Assembly: GCF_000016985.1 (NCBI RefSeq)
Contig: NC_009633.1
Coordinates: 4,383,539-4,447,538 of the forward strand
Source: Alkaliphilus metalliredigens QYMF
GTDB taxonomy: Bacteria; Bacillota; Clostridia; Peptostreptococcales; Natronincolaceae
DNA length: 64,000 bases
Reading direction: 5' to 3'
A program made the position numbers and the translations under genes. Of the stretch, positions 17,688 to 25,225 are shown piece after piece (within the stretch, counting starts at the first letter, position 1; every line of letters begins with the position of its first letter). Below the pieces are notes generated by a model. The model was given only the letters and a program-made list of their open reading frames with translations. It was not told the origin of the DNA and made no database searches.

Positions 17688-18122
17688 TTAAAAACCAAAA
17701 ACAGTCTTGGGAGGTGTGCAGTATGAATTCACCGTGGGAATTCCTAGCGGTCGATTTTTACCATTTGATTTCTTTATGAATGTTCTTTTAAGAGGGGCTG
17801 CTTTATATTTATGGTTTGTTAGTGCTAACGCACCTTTGTATTTGCTTGCTGGTGATGACCATTTTTCTGAATCAACTCCAGCTGTTCTTTTCCCTCTATT
17901 GCCTGTGATTCTTTTTACCGCAAGTAGCTTGGCATAATGTGATTCTGATAAAAGATACTGTAGCTTTTTGACTAGATTCATTCTATTCTTTGATACAGCT
18001 CTGGCAATCCTTGATTGAAGTTTATTAACTTTTTCTTCTACAATGGCCCAATCTATTTTTTCCCATTGCAGTGCGTAGTCTACAGACGCCCGCTCTTCGC
18101 TTTTTAGCTTTTCTGTATTCAT
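17688..18122 (-). pseudogene. ltrA: Group II intron reverse transcriptase, N-terminal part
   Basis: Begins MNTEKLKSEERASVDYALQW and keeps the RT-0/RT-1 region (NRGKRTAGVDSEKW, FIKKSNGKNRPLGIPT). After GIPT it runs into the transposon and ends 14 codons later. It is the missing start of the ORF at 13988-15047. The non-coding 18123-18693 is intron domain I-III RNA sequence. Confidence 0.85.
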
Positions 18123-18697
18123 AAAGTTTCCATCCTATCTTTGCCTTAAATAACCATGCTAGAAGTCTGCACTCTTTCGAGTTAGAGCAAATTTCGAACC
18201 CTTATCAGTCTCATTACAAGACTGCCTTCGCTTTCTCTAGCTTCCCATAACCACTGATATTGTGTGTTCTTTACAGAAAACCTACCTTCTCAGGAATCAA
18301 CGGCCTTACCCAGTTCTACACCTTAGCCAGTTCATACTACCTTAGATTCTACCTTTACCCCGGAGCTTCTGTCCATTTATCTATCGATATGACAAGTCGA
18401 TAGACCTACGCTCATACCTTTTGGTCATAGGGTTACAGCCTTTTTCCCTACTTACGTTTAACGAGGCTTACAGTAATTCATTTAATTTAATCATAGCAGT
18501 ACATTTACCCTAGCAATCACCCACATTAGGCTTGCAGGATTTTCACATTGTCTCTACAGCTTAGAACCCCTTCATTGCTGATGACGCACCTATAGATAGG
18601 GTTACTCCAAATGGATAGAGCAGTCCAAAAGCCTTTCGGCTTAGACAGCCCAAGATGTAACTTATCGCTTTTATTTTCAAGCGCTGGTCGCACTGTC

Positions 18698-18846
18698 AAC
18701 TAACGTTCTCGCATTTGCCACTCATTCGAACTGGACCTCAAAGGAATACCCTATAGCGGAGCTTCGCTCCCAGTGAGAATGTGTGGTGCTGAACCTGCCC
18801 CCCCCAAATGTGCTTCCAGCACCTTTATGCAAATGCATTGTTCTCC
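18698..18846 (-). repeat. attC-like site 6
   Basis: R'' GGAGAAC (18840-18846) and R' GTTAGTT. Its outer arms are of the CAAATGCATTG type, but the core beginning CGAACTGGACC is of the other subtype, so it is a hybrid. Confidence 0.8.
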
Positions 18847-18957
18847 GATGCCATACGCCCCGTGACTCAGAGGGCGACAGGACGTCGCCCCCTTAAACAT
18901 AGAACTCCACCCGTACTGCAGATTATATAAATATTACGAAGCTTCATTTAGAATTAA

Positions 18958-19422
18958 CTATCTGCGTACTTTGCCAGAAATATGTTCAATACTAATTTTT
19001 ATTACTTTAGTTGCCTTACTTGCATTTTTTATATATTCTTTTCCTTTTTCAATATAATCTGGTGAATATTTTTTTAATATTTCTAAAAGGGCTGTATTTT
19101 TTTCATCATCAAAAACTTCATTTGCTATTCCTAATAATATTACACTCTCATATTTTGTACTAAATTTGTCAGGTAGAATGCAAGTTTCTCCAACTACACA
19201 AAAAGATACCTTGTTATTATTTAATATGTTATCTAATTTATGCCCTTCGGTAGCACAATGAAAATATATTGAATTATTTATAAAAACAAAACTTACTGGT
19301 ACTCCATATGGATACTCATTTTGACTTACAGTTGATAGAATACCATAATCACTGTTTTCTATGATTTGAATAACTTCATTATTTTTAATTTCTCTGTCTT
19401 TTCTCCGTAATTCTCTAAACAT
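18958..19422 (-). CDS. Pyridoxamine-phosphate-oxidase-like flavin-binding protein
   Basis: 154 residues of the split-barrel FMN-binding fold. It opens with RRKDREI and carries YGILSTVSQNEYPYGVPVSF, followed by YFHCATEGHKLDNIL and VSFCVVGE, all typical of NimA-like proteins. Members bind FMN or heme and some reduce nitroimidazoles. The substrate here is not known. Single gene of a cassette whose ends are GGAGAAC/GTTCTCC. Start at 19422 with GAGGGG upstream. Confidence 0.85.
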   Translation of the reverse strand: MFRELRRKDREIKNNEVIQIIENSDYGILSTVSQNEYPYGVPVSFVFINNSIYFHCATEGHKLDNILNNNKVSFCVVGETCILPDKFSTKYESVILLGIANEVFDDEKNTALLEILKKYSPDYIEKGKEYIKNASKATKVIKISIEHISGKVRR

Positions 19423-19554
19423 AATAACCCCTCCATATCATTTTTAAATGTCGTATTGGCTAATTCATAATATTTTACAAATGTGATTAAAAAAGCTATT
19501 AATATCCTTTTACACAATCCGCGGTAGGACACCGCGGTCTCAGCGTATGGTTTC

Positions 19555-19706
19555 GGAGAACGTTCTCTGCCATTCCCGACGCCTTCGAACTGGACCGCAG
19601 AGGAATGCCCCCCTTGGCGGTGCTCGCACCCAGTGAGAAGGTGTGGTGCTGACCTTGCTTCCTGACGGTGCTTCTTGCACTCAAAGCGGTAATGGACATG
19701 TTATGT
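19555..19706 (-). repeat. attC-like site 5
   Basis: R'' ACATAAC (19700-19706) and R' GTTCTCC (19555-19561). Arms CCATTACCGC and GTCGGGAATGG pair. The centre is nearly the same as sites 1, 4 and 7. Confidence 0.8.
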
Positions 19707-19859
19707 GCCGTCCTTCCTCGCTACAATATCTATGATTACTGAACTCTTTCCTGTATATTTTTTAAATCCTTCTTAGAAAGCATTGTATAATACTACTTCG
19801 GATTATATGTATTTGTTTTTTATAATCACTCAATTGATTTTTATATTTACACTCTTTTC

Positions 19860-20105
19860 TTAGTTTAATAAAAAGCTTTTTATTAAACCCCAAAATATAA
19901 ATAAAGCATATGCAATACGCATATATCCCCAAAATGACTTTTTTTCCCGTTGAAGTTCTACAAACCCAGAAATTAATATGCTCACTCCAAAGAAAAATAG
20001 TATATAGGGCATAAGATCAAAATTGCCAATTATCAGGCTGTAACCTGCTAAAACAGCAGCAATTACTCTAAATATGTTGTTAATAATTTCTATCAATATA
20101 TTCAC
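19860..20105 (-). CDS. DUF3953 family membrane protein
   Basis: 81 residues, three membrane spans. AGYSLIIGNFDLMPYILFFF, then GFVELQREKK, matches the DUF3953 (Bacillus YczI) pattern. Function unknown. Single gene of its cassette (ends ACATAAC/GTTATGT). The 250 bp between it and the next repeat show no further gene. Confidence 0.75.
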   Translation of the reverse strand: MNILIEIINNIFRVIAAVLAGYSLIIGNFDLMPYILFFFGVSILISGFVELQREKKSFWGYMRIAYALFIFWGLIKSFLLN

Positions 20106-20359
20106 TCCTCAAGCTAGTTTAAAGTAAAAATTTACATCTAAACTTATTTTCTCTAGCTAAACAGCAATAACATAATAATAATTTTATTGCATAGTTAATA
20201 TTTCGGGCTCTAATTTTTTGAGACTAGATAAAAATTAGAAATTTAGACTTTTTGCACTAAAATCAATAAGATATTCTTACTAATAATATTTTTTCTGTTG
20301 CAACTATCTTTTCAACCTTACTTTTCCCCACTACTTCAACTTTCTTTAGCCTGGATGTC

Positions 20360-20536
20360 ACATAACGTTCCTGCCATTCCCGACGCCTTCGAACTGAACC
20401 CTATAGGAATACCCACTTGGCGGTGCTTGCACCCAGTGAGAAGAGTGTGGTGCTGACCCTACTTCCTGATGGTTCATACAGAGACCCTCTCCCTGACGGT
20501 GGTTCCTGCACCCTAGCGGGAATGGACATGTTATGT
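20360..20536 (-). repeat. attC-like site 4
   Basis: R'' ACATAAC (20530-20536) and R' GTTATGT (20360-20366). Arms CCATTCCCGC / GTCGGGAATGG. Inner GGTGC/GCACC pairs. Confidence 0.8.
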
Positions 20537-20588
20537 AAAGTTTGGCTCGTATTATAGAAAGTACTATAAATTCTAATCAGAACCAGCC

Positions 20589-21155
20589 TTATTTCCTTTT
20601 TAAAATATAAGTTACAAAATAACCTCTTTCATCTTGTCTTGAATCCCTTTTTATTAAGTCAAATGATTCATAAATTTCTTCAAAATCTGTTGATTGTATT
20701 AAATCTTCTTTTTTTATTCTAGAGTCAACTTTATGTTCTTCACCAAAACCTGAAACAAATACAATACCACCATCAGTTATATGATTCTTTAATTCTTTAA
20801 GTTGAGCATTACCTAGTCTATAATGATTAATTAATATGTTATCAAATATCCCAATATTATTTAATGAACTATCTTTAGTTAAATCAATTTGTTTTGTAAT
20901 TACTGTTAAATTATTTTTCTGTGCAAAACACCTTAATCTTTCAAGTGCTTTTTCACTGAAATCAATTCCTGTTACTTTAAACCCATGACGAAGAAGAAAA
21001 AGAGCATTTCTACCGTCGCCGCAAGCAATGTCAAGAACTGTACCTTTATTAAAATATCCAATATTATCTATTAAGGATTGCTCAGGATCTAGTATCCTCT
21101 CCCCTCTGTTCTGAAATTTTTCGTCCCAAAATGTTTTGTTTCCAATATACTCCAT
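20589..21155 (-). CDS. SAM-dependent methyltransferase
   Basis: 188 residues, class I methyltransferase. Motif I VLDIACGDGRNALFL binds SAM, GIDFSEKALER is motif II, and IFDNILINHYR is motif IV. Similar small methyltransferases act on small thiols or tellurite, but the substrate cannot be read. Start at 21155 (MEYIGNKTF) with GGAGG seven bases upstream. The longer open frame reads through the attC-like site. Confidence 0.8.
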   Translation of the reverse strand: MEYIGNKTFWDEKFQNRGERILDPEQSLIDNIGYFNKGTVLDIACGDGRNALFLLRHGFKVTGIDFSEKALERLRCFAQKNNLTVITKQIDLTKDSSLNNIGIFDNILINHYRLGNAQLKELKNHITDGGIVFVSGFGEEHKVDSRIKKEDLIQSTDFEEIYESFDLIKRDSRQDERGYFVTYILKRK

Positions 21156-21168
21156 TTGATTGCCTCCT

Positions 21169-21316
21169 GTATCGGTCCCGCATTTGCAACGTTCCTGAAC
21201 GGGACCCACTTGACCCTACCCCTTGGCGGAGCTTTGCTCCCGGTGAAGGGATGTGGTGCTCTGACTTTTCCCTTGATACGTACTTCTAGCACCTTTATGC
21301 AAATGTATTGTTATAG
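21169..21316 (-). repeat. attC-like site 3
   Basis: R'' CCTATAAC (21310-21317). R' side degenerate (CGATACA). The centre and arms are nearly identical to site 9, and homology continues 45 bp beyond R''. Confidence 0.7.
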
Positions 21317-21362
21317 GTAGTGATGACGATTTTTACTTCTATAATCCTTCGTATAGAATAGA
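21310..21362. repeat. Cassette-end homology block, copy 2
   Basis: Matches 11492-11545, including TTATAGGTAGTGATGACG. Confidence 0.55.
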
Positions 21363-21428
21363 AAGTGCGTATTTGAAATATTGACCTTCAAAATACAAAC
21401 AATTAAATTAGTGCTAATTATTTGCTAC

Positions 21429-21740
21429 TTATTTGTATGGATTAATAAATTTATAAACTAAAGCAGATGCTCCGAATAAAGCAGCTGACACACCTATTAT
21501 GAGGGAAAATGTAAAACTTAGATAATCTATAAATATTAGTAACAATAGGCCGACAGTTATTGCTGCTATATCTACCCAATAAAGTTTTTTTGCATAAATT
21601 CTACTTATAGCAAAAAATACTAGTATACTTATTCTAATAATTGACGCTGAGTCAAATTCATATATATTACCTAAAACTGAAAAAAGTATAAAAAACATAA
21701 TCGATGCTATTATAACTATTCTATCAAAAATAATAATCAC
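21429..21740 (-). CDS. Small membrane protein
   Basis: About 103 residues from GTG 21740 or about 89 from an internal ATG (MFFILFSVLG). Four hydrophobic spans. The AAGGAA lies too close to the GTG, so the start is uncertain. Cassette ends CCTATAAC/GTTATAGG match. Not similar to the gene of cassette 9 despite shared flanks. Confidence 0.5.
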   Translation of the reverse strand: MIIIFDRIVIIASIMFFILFSVLGNIYEFDSASIIRISILVFFAISRIYAKKLYWVDIAAITVGLLLLIFIDYLSFTFSLIIGVSAALFGASALVYKFINPYK

Positions 21741-21987
21741 TTCCTTCTAAAGAATTATTAACCTAATTATATAAACAACCTATTTAATTAAATTTTTAAT
21801 TGAGATAATTAGAATAATAATTAAAAATCATCTTTCAAATTAAATACTAGATTGTTATAGTATTCAATAACTAATTCAACTCTTCTAGTTATATCTAACT
21901 TTTCAAGTGAATTCTCACAGTAGATATACTTTATTACACATTTTTCATCACATACGTCATAAATAATTTGGATAATCTATTATCTAC

Positions 21988-22057
21988 CTTCAAAACACTT
22001 CTTTCTTTATTAAACAAGACCCTAAAAAACAGCCCCGATATCATCATTGCCTATAAC
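21988..22057. repeat. Cassette-start homology block, copy 2
   Basis: Near-copy of 12154-12223, ending in the CCTATAAC core that was then hit by the IS element. Confidence 0.65.
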
Positions 22058-22058
22058 A

Positions 22059-23826
22059 CCTGTATTCCCGCCAACTCATAACGAGGTTGGCGGTTCAACT
22101 CCAAGGTCACTATATAGTTGCTTCTGTTTTTCTAGAATCTCGCCTACACGAACCACTTGACCTGGCTGCTCAAAGCATTCTATAACATCTAGTTTATCCA
22201 ATATACTTTGCAGTGTATAATCTTTGAAGAGATTCTTTTCCTGCATTTGTTTCTTAATGTATGATAAATAAATTAATTAATGCAATGAATTCAGTGAACA
22301 GCTTACCGTTAAGACTCTGTTCTGAGGATACCAATGTCCGCCTCATATTCAATCGTTCTTTTAGGTTGCCTAACGCCTTTTCGACCACATCTTTATTGCG
22401 GTAGATCTCAAGTGCAGTAATTGCATCCATGGTTTCATTGCTGACAAGAACGAAGTAGCCATAATACCTTTTGGCTTGGGAAACAACTTCCTGCCTGACT
22501 GTTGCTTTGATGCCACGTTTAGGTGTTGTTTTCAACTCAAAGTACTTGCTATAGAGCTTCTCGTGTTCAGGAACTCGTTTGCCACTTTCTAGTTCCCTGC
22601 GAAGGCCAATCAGCTTTTTGTCAAAGGCTTTTTCATCTTCAGCAGCTTTATCGATGTTGTAGTAGTAATGGAGATAGATACGTTTTGTGTCTGCCAGCGT
22701 GTCACCTTTGTACCGTCTTTCTTGAGTGTAGTGCCATTCAGCTTGGACTGTGCGGGCATACAGTTCATATTTTTCACTGTAATGATCAAAGGAACGGAAT
22801 CCATCATAGATGGGATCAAGTTCCTTTCGAATAAACTTCAGTGAGGTTTTGCCAGCAATCAGGAACTTGATATGATCTTTGTAGAGACTGTTGATGTTAT
22901 CTTCACTGTAGAAGCCTCTGTCCATGACCAGCTTCACTTTTGGAATGCCCAGGACATTCAGGTCGGCAAGTAGATTCTTCACTGTTTTTGAATCAGGTAT
23001 ATTGCCGGCAAGCTGTCGGTAGTAAAATGGAAGGTTTGATTCTTCTCCGAATACCATGGCAAGGTTTATCTGTGCTAGACGGTCATTTTCCTTGTTCATG
23101 CCATACTGGACCTGTCGCAGGTGCTCGGAATAGCTAGAAATAGAGGTAATATCATAGGCCCAGTATTCCTTCTCAATTCGACGTTTTCCCTGAAGACGAA
23201 AAAACTGCTCCTTGTTCTCTTCTTTAACTGAGGAAAAAACCTCACTGCTACGTTGTGAAGGGATGTCTTTATCATAAGGATGCTTGTGCAATGTATGCCA
23301 CTTTTCAAATCTGAACAAAGGATTGTTTTCCTCAAGTATCAGATAATATGCGATTGACATGAGTTGCTTATAGTTATCAGGAAAGCACTTTTTCAGATCC
23401 TCGGTGATCCCGAGCTTATCACCTATGGCATCAAGAAGATAGGTAGCTCCATAGAACTGGCGTTTCACCGTTTCAGATGGTATCGGACCTCTCTTTTTCA
23501 CCTGTGTGTCGGACTTACTTTTTCTGCCTTTGCCATCGGTTGGCATAATTTTACCAGTTGCATCATCAACCCGACCGATGAGCTTTCGCTTTGAACGGGA
23601 CTGTTTCTTTTCCTTGTCCCAATGGGATATGGATTCATAGGCATAGGTGATACCTGAACGTTTATCTTTTTGGTATACAATTGCCGGCATTCCATCTACC
23701 CTCTTTATGTATGTTGTAACACATAACGAGGGTAGATACCAGTAAAAGATGGGCAGAATCAAGTTTTTATAAGGGATTTAGCGATTTAACTACATTGTTA
23801 TCGTTAGGTGTATGCGGGAATCCAGG
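22059..23826 (-). mobile_element. IS1634-type insertion sequence
   Basis: 1768 bp. Terminal inverted repeats CCTGTATTCCCGC and CCTGGATTCCCGC. Flanking 6-bp target duplication ATAACA (22053-22058 and 23827-23832). Inserted across the GTTAT core of an attC-like site. Removing it rejoins CCTATAACAGTTCTG. Confidence 0.85.
22076..23690 (-). pseudogene. IS1634-family transposase, frameshifted near its end
   Basis: DDE transposase starting MPAIVYQKDKRSGITYAYES at 23690, with the catalytic Asp in KLVMDRGFYSEDN. At about 22260 the frame ends early (LINLFIIH). Shifting by one base gives SYIKKQMQEKN and then EQPGQVVRVGEILEKQKQL, ending at 22076, the usual C-terminus of this family. One indel separates the parts, so it is probably inactive. 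Confidence 0.8.
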
Positions 23827-23871
23827 ATAACAGTTCTGTAAATGGTTTATACCAACCTAGAGCCAAATTTT

Positions 23872-24018
23872 ATATAACGTTCTGCCATTCCCGACGCCTT
23901 CGAACTGGACCCCATAGGAATACCATCTTGGCGGTGCTTGCACCCAGTGAGAATGTGTGGTGCTGACCACGCTTCCTGACGGTGCTTCTTGCACCCTTGT
24001 GGGAATGGCTTGTTATAT
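23872..24018 (-). repeat. attC-like site 1 (first cassette)
   Basis: R'' ATATAAC (24012-24018) and R' GTTATAT (23872-23878). Arms CCATTCCCACA / GTCGGGAATGG pair. The centre contains TCGAACTGGACC and GGTGCTTGCACC. Confidence 0.8.
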
Positions 24019-24083
24019 GATGGGAAAAATGCTTCTACCCTACTTGAAGTAAATAACTAACCAGTAATTTTATTTTTGTTGTT

Positions 24084-24704
24084 TTATTTTCTAACTAAGT
24101 CTTTTAAATCATCTTTACCTAACCAAGGTCTTTTCCTATGAAGCATTCGATGACAATTTGAACAAACTATGGATATATCTTCTGCTTTAGTAATAGTATC
24201 TTCATCTAATTCGGATAATGCTACAGTGTGGTGTCCTTCAATAAATCCTTCTCCAATTTCACCATAAAAAGCATGAAAATTAAACCCACATATTTCACAG
24301 AACAATTGCCCACTATGCTTATCTGAAAAGATTTTTTTTGCTTTTCGTATTACCTTTGGATTTCTTTCCCTTGATATATGTATTCTTGCTTTCTTCTTTC
24401 CTTCCTGAAAACCAGTATCATCTTCACTTAAGTCAACATTATCCACGCTAGGCTCATATTCGTTTAATCCCCAAATACCTTCTCCTTTTCCGCTTACGCT
24501 ATAAAAAACATCTCGTCCTTTATAACCATCACTATCACTAGAATTATCATATATAGTTCTTCTTACCGTATTTCTCCACGTTTTAGTAAAATCCATATGC
24601 TTTCTTTCTTCTAGCCTCATATAGATATCTTGTAATGTACCTTCTCCACCTAATTCATTTAAAACTTCAATAATTTCTGATAACCAAGACTTTTCTTGCG
24701 CCAT
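24084..24704 (-). CDS. HNH endonuclease with N-terminal winged-helix domain
   Basis: 206 residues. Residues 1-75 form a winged-helix-like domain (WLSEIIEVLNELGGEGTLQD ... GIWGLNEYE). The C-terminal HNH/McrA-type zinc finger has FCEICGFNF, the HH pair in IEGHHTVALSEL, and IVCSNCHRMLH. Such fusions occur in type IV-like restriction enzymes, so a role in cutting foreign or modified DNA is plausible but unproven. First cassette after the recombinase remnant (ends ATATAAC/GTTATAT). GAGAG lies before the ATG. Confidence 0.75.
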   Translation of the reverse strand: MAQEKSWLSEIIEVLNELGGEGTLQDIYMRLEERKHMDFTKTWRNTVRRTIYDNSSDSDGYKGRDVFYSVSGKGEGIWGLNEYEPSVDNVDLSEDDTGFQEGKKKARIHISRERNPKVIRKAKKIFSDKHSGQLFCEICGFNFHAFYGEIGEGFIEGHHTVALSELDEDTITKAEDISIVCSNCHRMLHRKRPWLGKDDLKDLVRK

Positions 24705-24758
24705 AATAATCTCTCCTCATAATTAGTTTAGAATTCTTCACTTTAAATTTTTCCTGTC

Positions 24759-24836
24759 ATATAACTCTTATATTCCTAACACTTCGGTAACACTCCCAGA
24801 TTCCAAGTGTTCCTGAACGTGTTTCGCTAATACTCC
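24759..24836 (-). other. Candidate attI-like site
   Basis: Between the stop of the tyrosine recombinase remnant (24837) and the first cassette. The crossover core GTTATAT (24759-24765) equals the R' expected for cassette 1. Upstream are repeats AGTGTTACC and AGTGTTAGG plus an opposed AACACTT, possible recombinase binding sites. Confidence 0.5.
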
Positions 24837-24995
24837 CTAAAGCTGATCTAATGGATTAGAAATTTTAGTCAAAGATTGTACTGAAACATGAGTGTATATC
24901 TCAGTGGTTTTACTATTTCTGTGACCAAGCAATTCTTGAATATACCTTAAGTCAACACCTGCTTCAAGCATATGGGTTGCGTAAGAATGTCTTAA
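24837..24995 (-). pseudogene. Tyrosine recombinase, C-terminal 52 codons
   Basis: Starts [20 protein letters not shown] and ends [20 protein letters not shown], stop at 24837. It keeps the second catalytic Arg (R2), the box-III His (LLGH, residue 25) and the nucleophile Tyr (IYTH, residue 34). The rest is missing: a stop lies directly before it. The sequence suits a XerC/D- or IntI-type integrase. The IntI-specific insert would lie in the lost part, so the subtype cannot be decided. Same orientation as the cassette genes. Confidence 0.8.
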
Positions 24996-25025
24996 TTAGA
25001 ATATATCATTTAACAAATACGCCTT

Positions 25026-25077
25026 TCAGCTATACATAATCATTCGTTACAACAACATTCAACACCTTTATAAATCG
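25026..25077. repeat. 56-bp repeat, copy 2
   Basis: TATACATAATCATTCGTTAC through CACCTTTATAAATCG matches 7117-7172. It lies just beyond the recombinase remnant. The rest of 24996-25144 shows no gene. Confidence 0.6.
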
Positions 25078-25144
25078 CTTAGCAATTTACTACACGTTTC
25101 GACAACATGCTCTTTAAAGCTCAGTTTACATCCTTCGTTTATGA

Positions 25145-25186
25145 CAAAAAAGGATAAAAACCGGAGTTAATACCGGCTTTTATCCT
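25145..25186 (-). terminator. glmS terminator
   Basis: GGATAAAAGCCGG / CCGGTTTTTATCC hairpin followed by TTTTTT on the minus strand. Confidence 0.85.
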
Positions 25187-25225
25187 TAGTTTTCTGTACA
25201 ATTTTATTTTTCTCGTTACACGCTC

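Larger units (their letters stand above)
15048..17738 (+). mobile_element. Serine-recombinase transposon inside the intron RT
   Basis: About 2.7 kb separating two halves of one RT ORF. It carries a DUF5372-like gene, a small ORF and a large serine recombinase, all on the plus strand and opposite to the intron. The three-gene layout resembles rhizobial y4bA-type units. Ends are approximate (between GGAATTCCCAC and AACATTTCACG of the RT). I found no clear terminal inverted repeats, as expected for serine recombinases. Confidence 0.7.
13883..18693 (-). mobile_element. Group II intron with RT ORF, interrupted
   Basis: 5' end GTGCGACC at 18693. Domain V reads GAGCCGTATGACGTGAAAGT then GTCAAGTACGGTTC near 13910-13955, followed by a domain VI helix and a 3' end CCCGAC near 13883. 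Without the 2.7-kb insert the intron is about 2.1 kb. Its 5' boundary lies 10 nt past the attC-like crossover (GTTAGTTGACA before GTGCG). The RNA class was not assigned. Confidence 0.8.

Noticed and set aside
15048-17738. Terminal inverted repeats of the serine-recombinase unit
   Set aside because: Some loose similarity at the ends (GAATTCAC / GAATTACAC), but not convincing, and such elements do not need them.
21821-21975. Minus-strand open frame (IYCENSLEKLDITRRVELVI)
   Set aside because: Protein-like but without a usable start codon; too weak to list as a gene.
22254-23762. Intact 502-residue transposase
   Set aside because: The conserved C-terminus continues in another frame down to 22076, so the gene is frameshifted.
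10639-24018. CRISPR array
   Set aside because: Repeats are 125-180 bp palindromes 0.6-0.8 kb apart with genes between them, not short repeats with unique spacers.
10639-24018. Reading the palindromes as simple terminators or MITEs
   Set aside because: No T run follows most of them and there are no constant target duplications. The core bases match across each gene unit, which those models do not explain.
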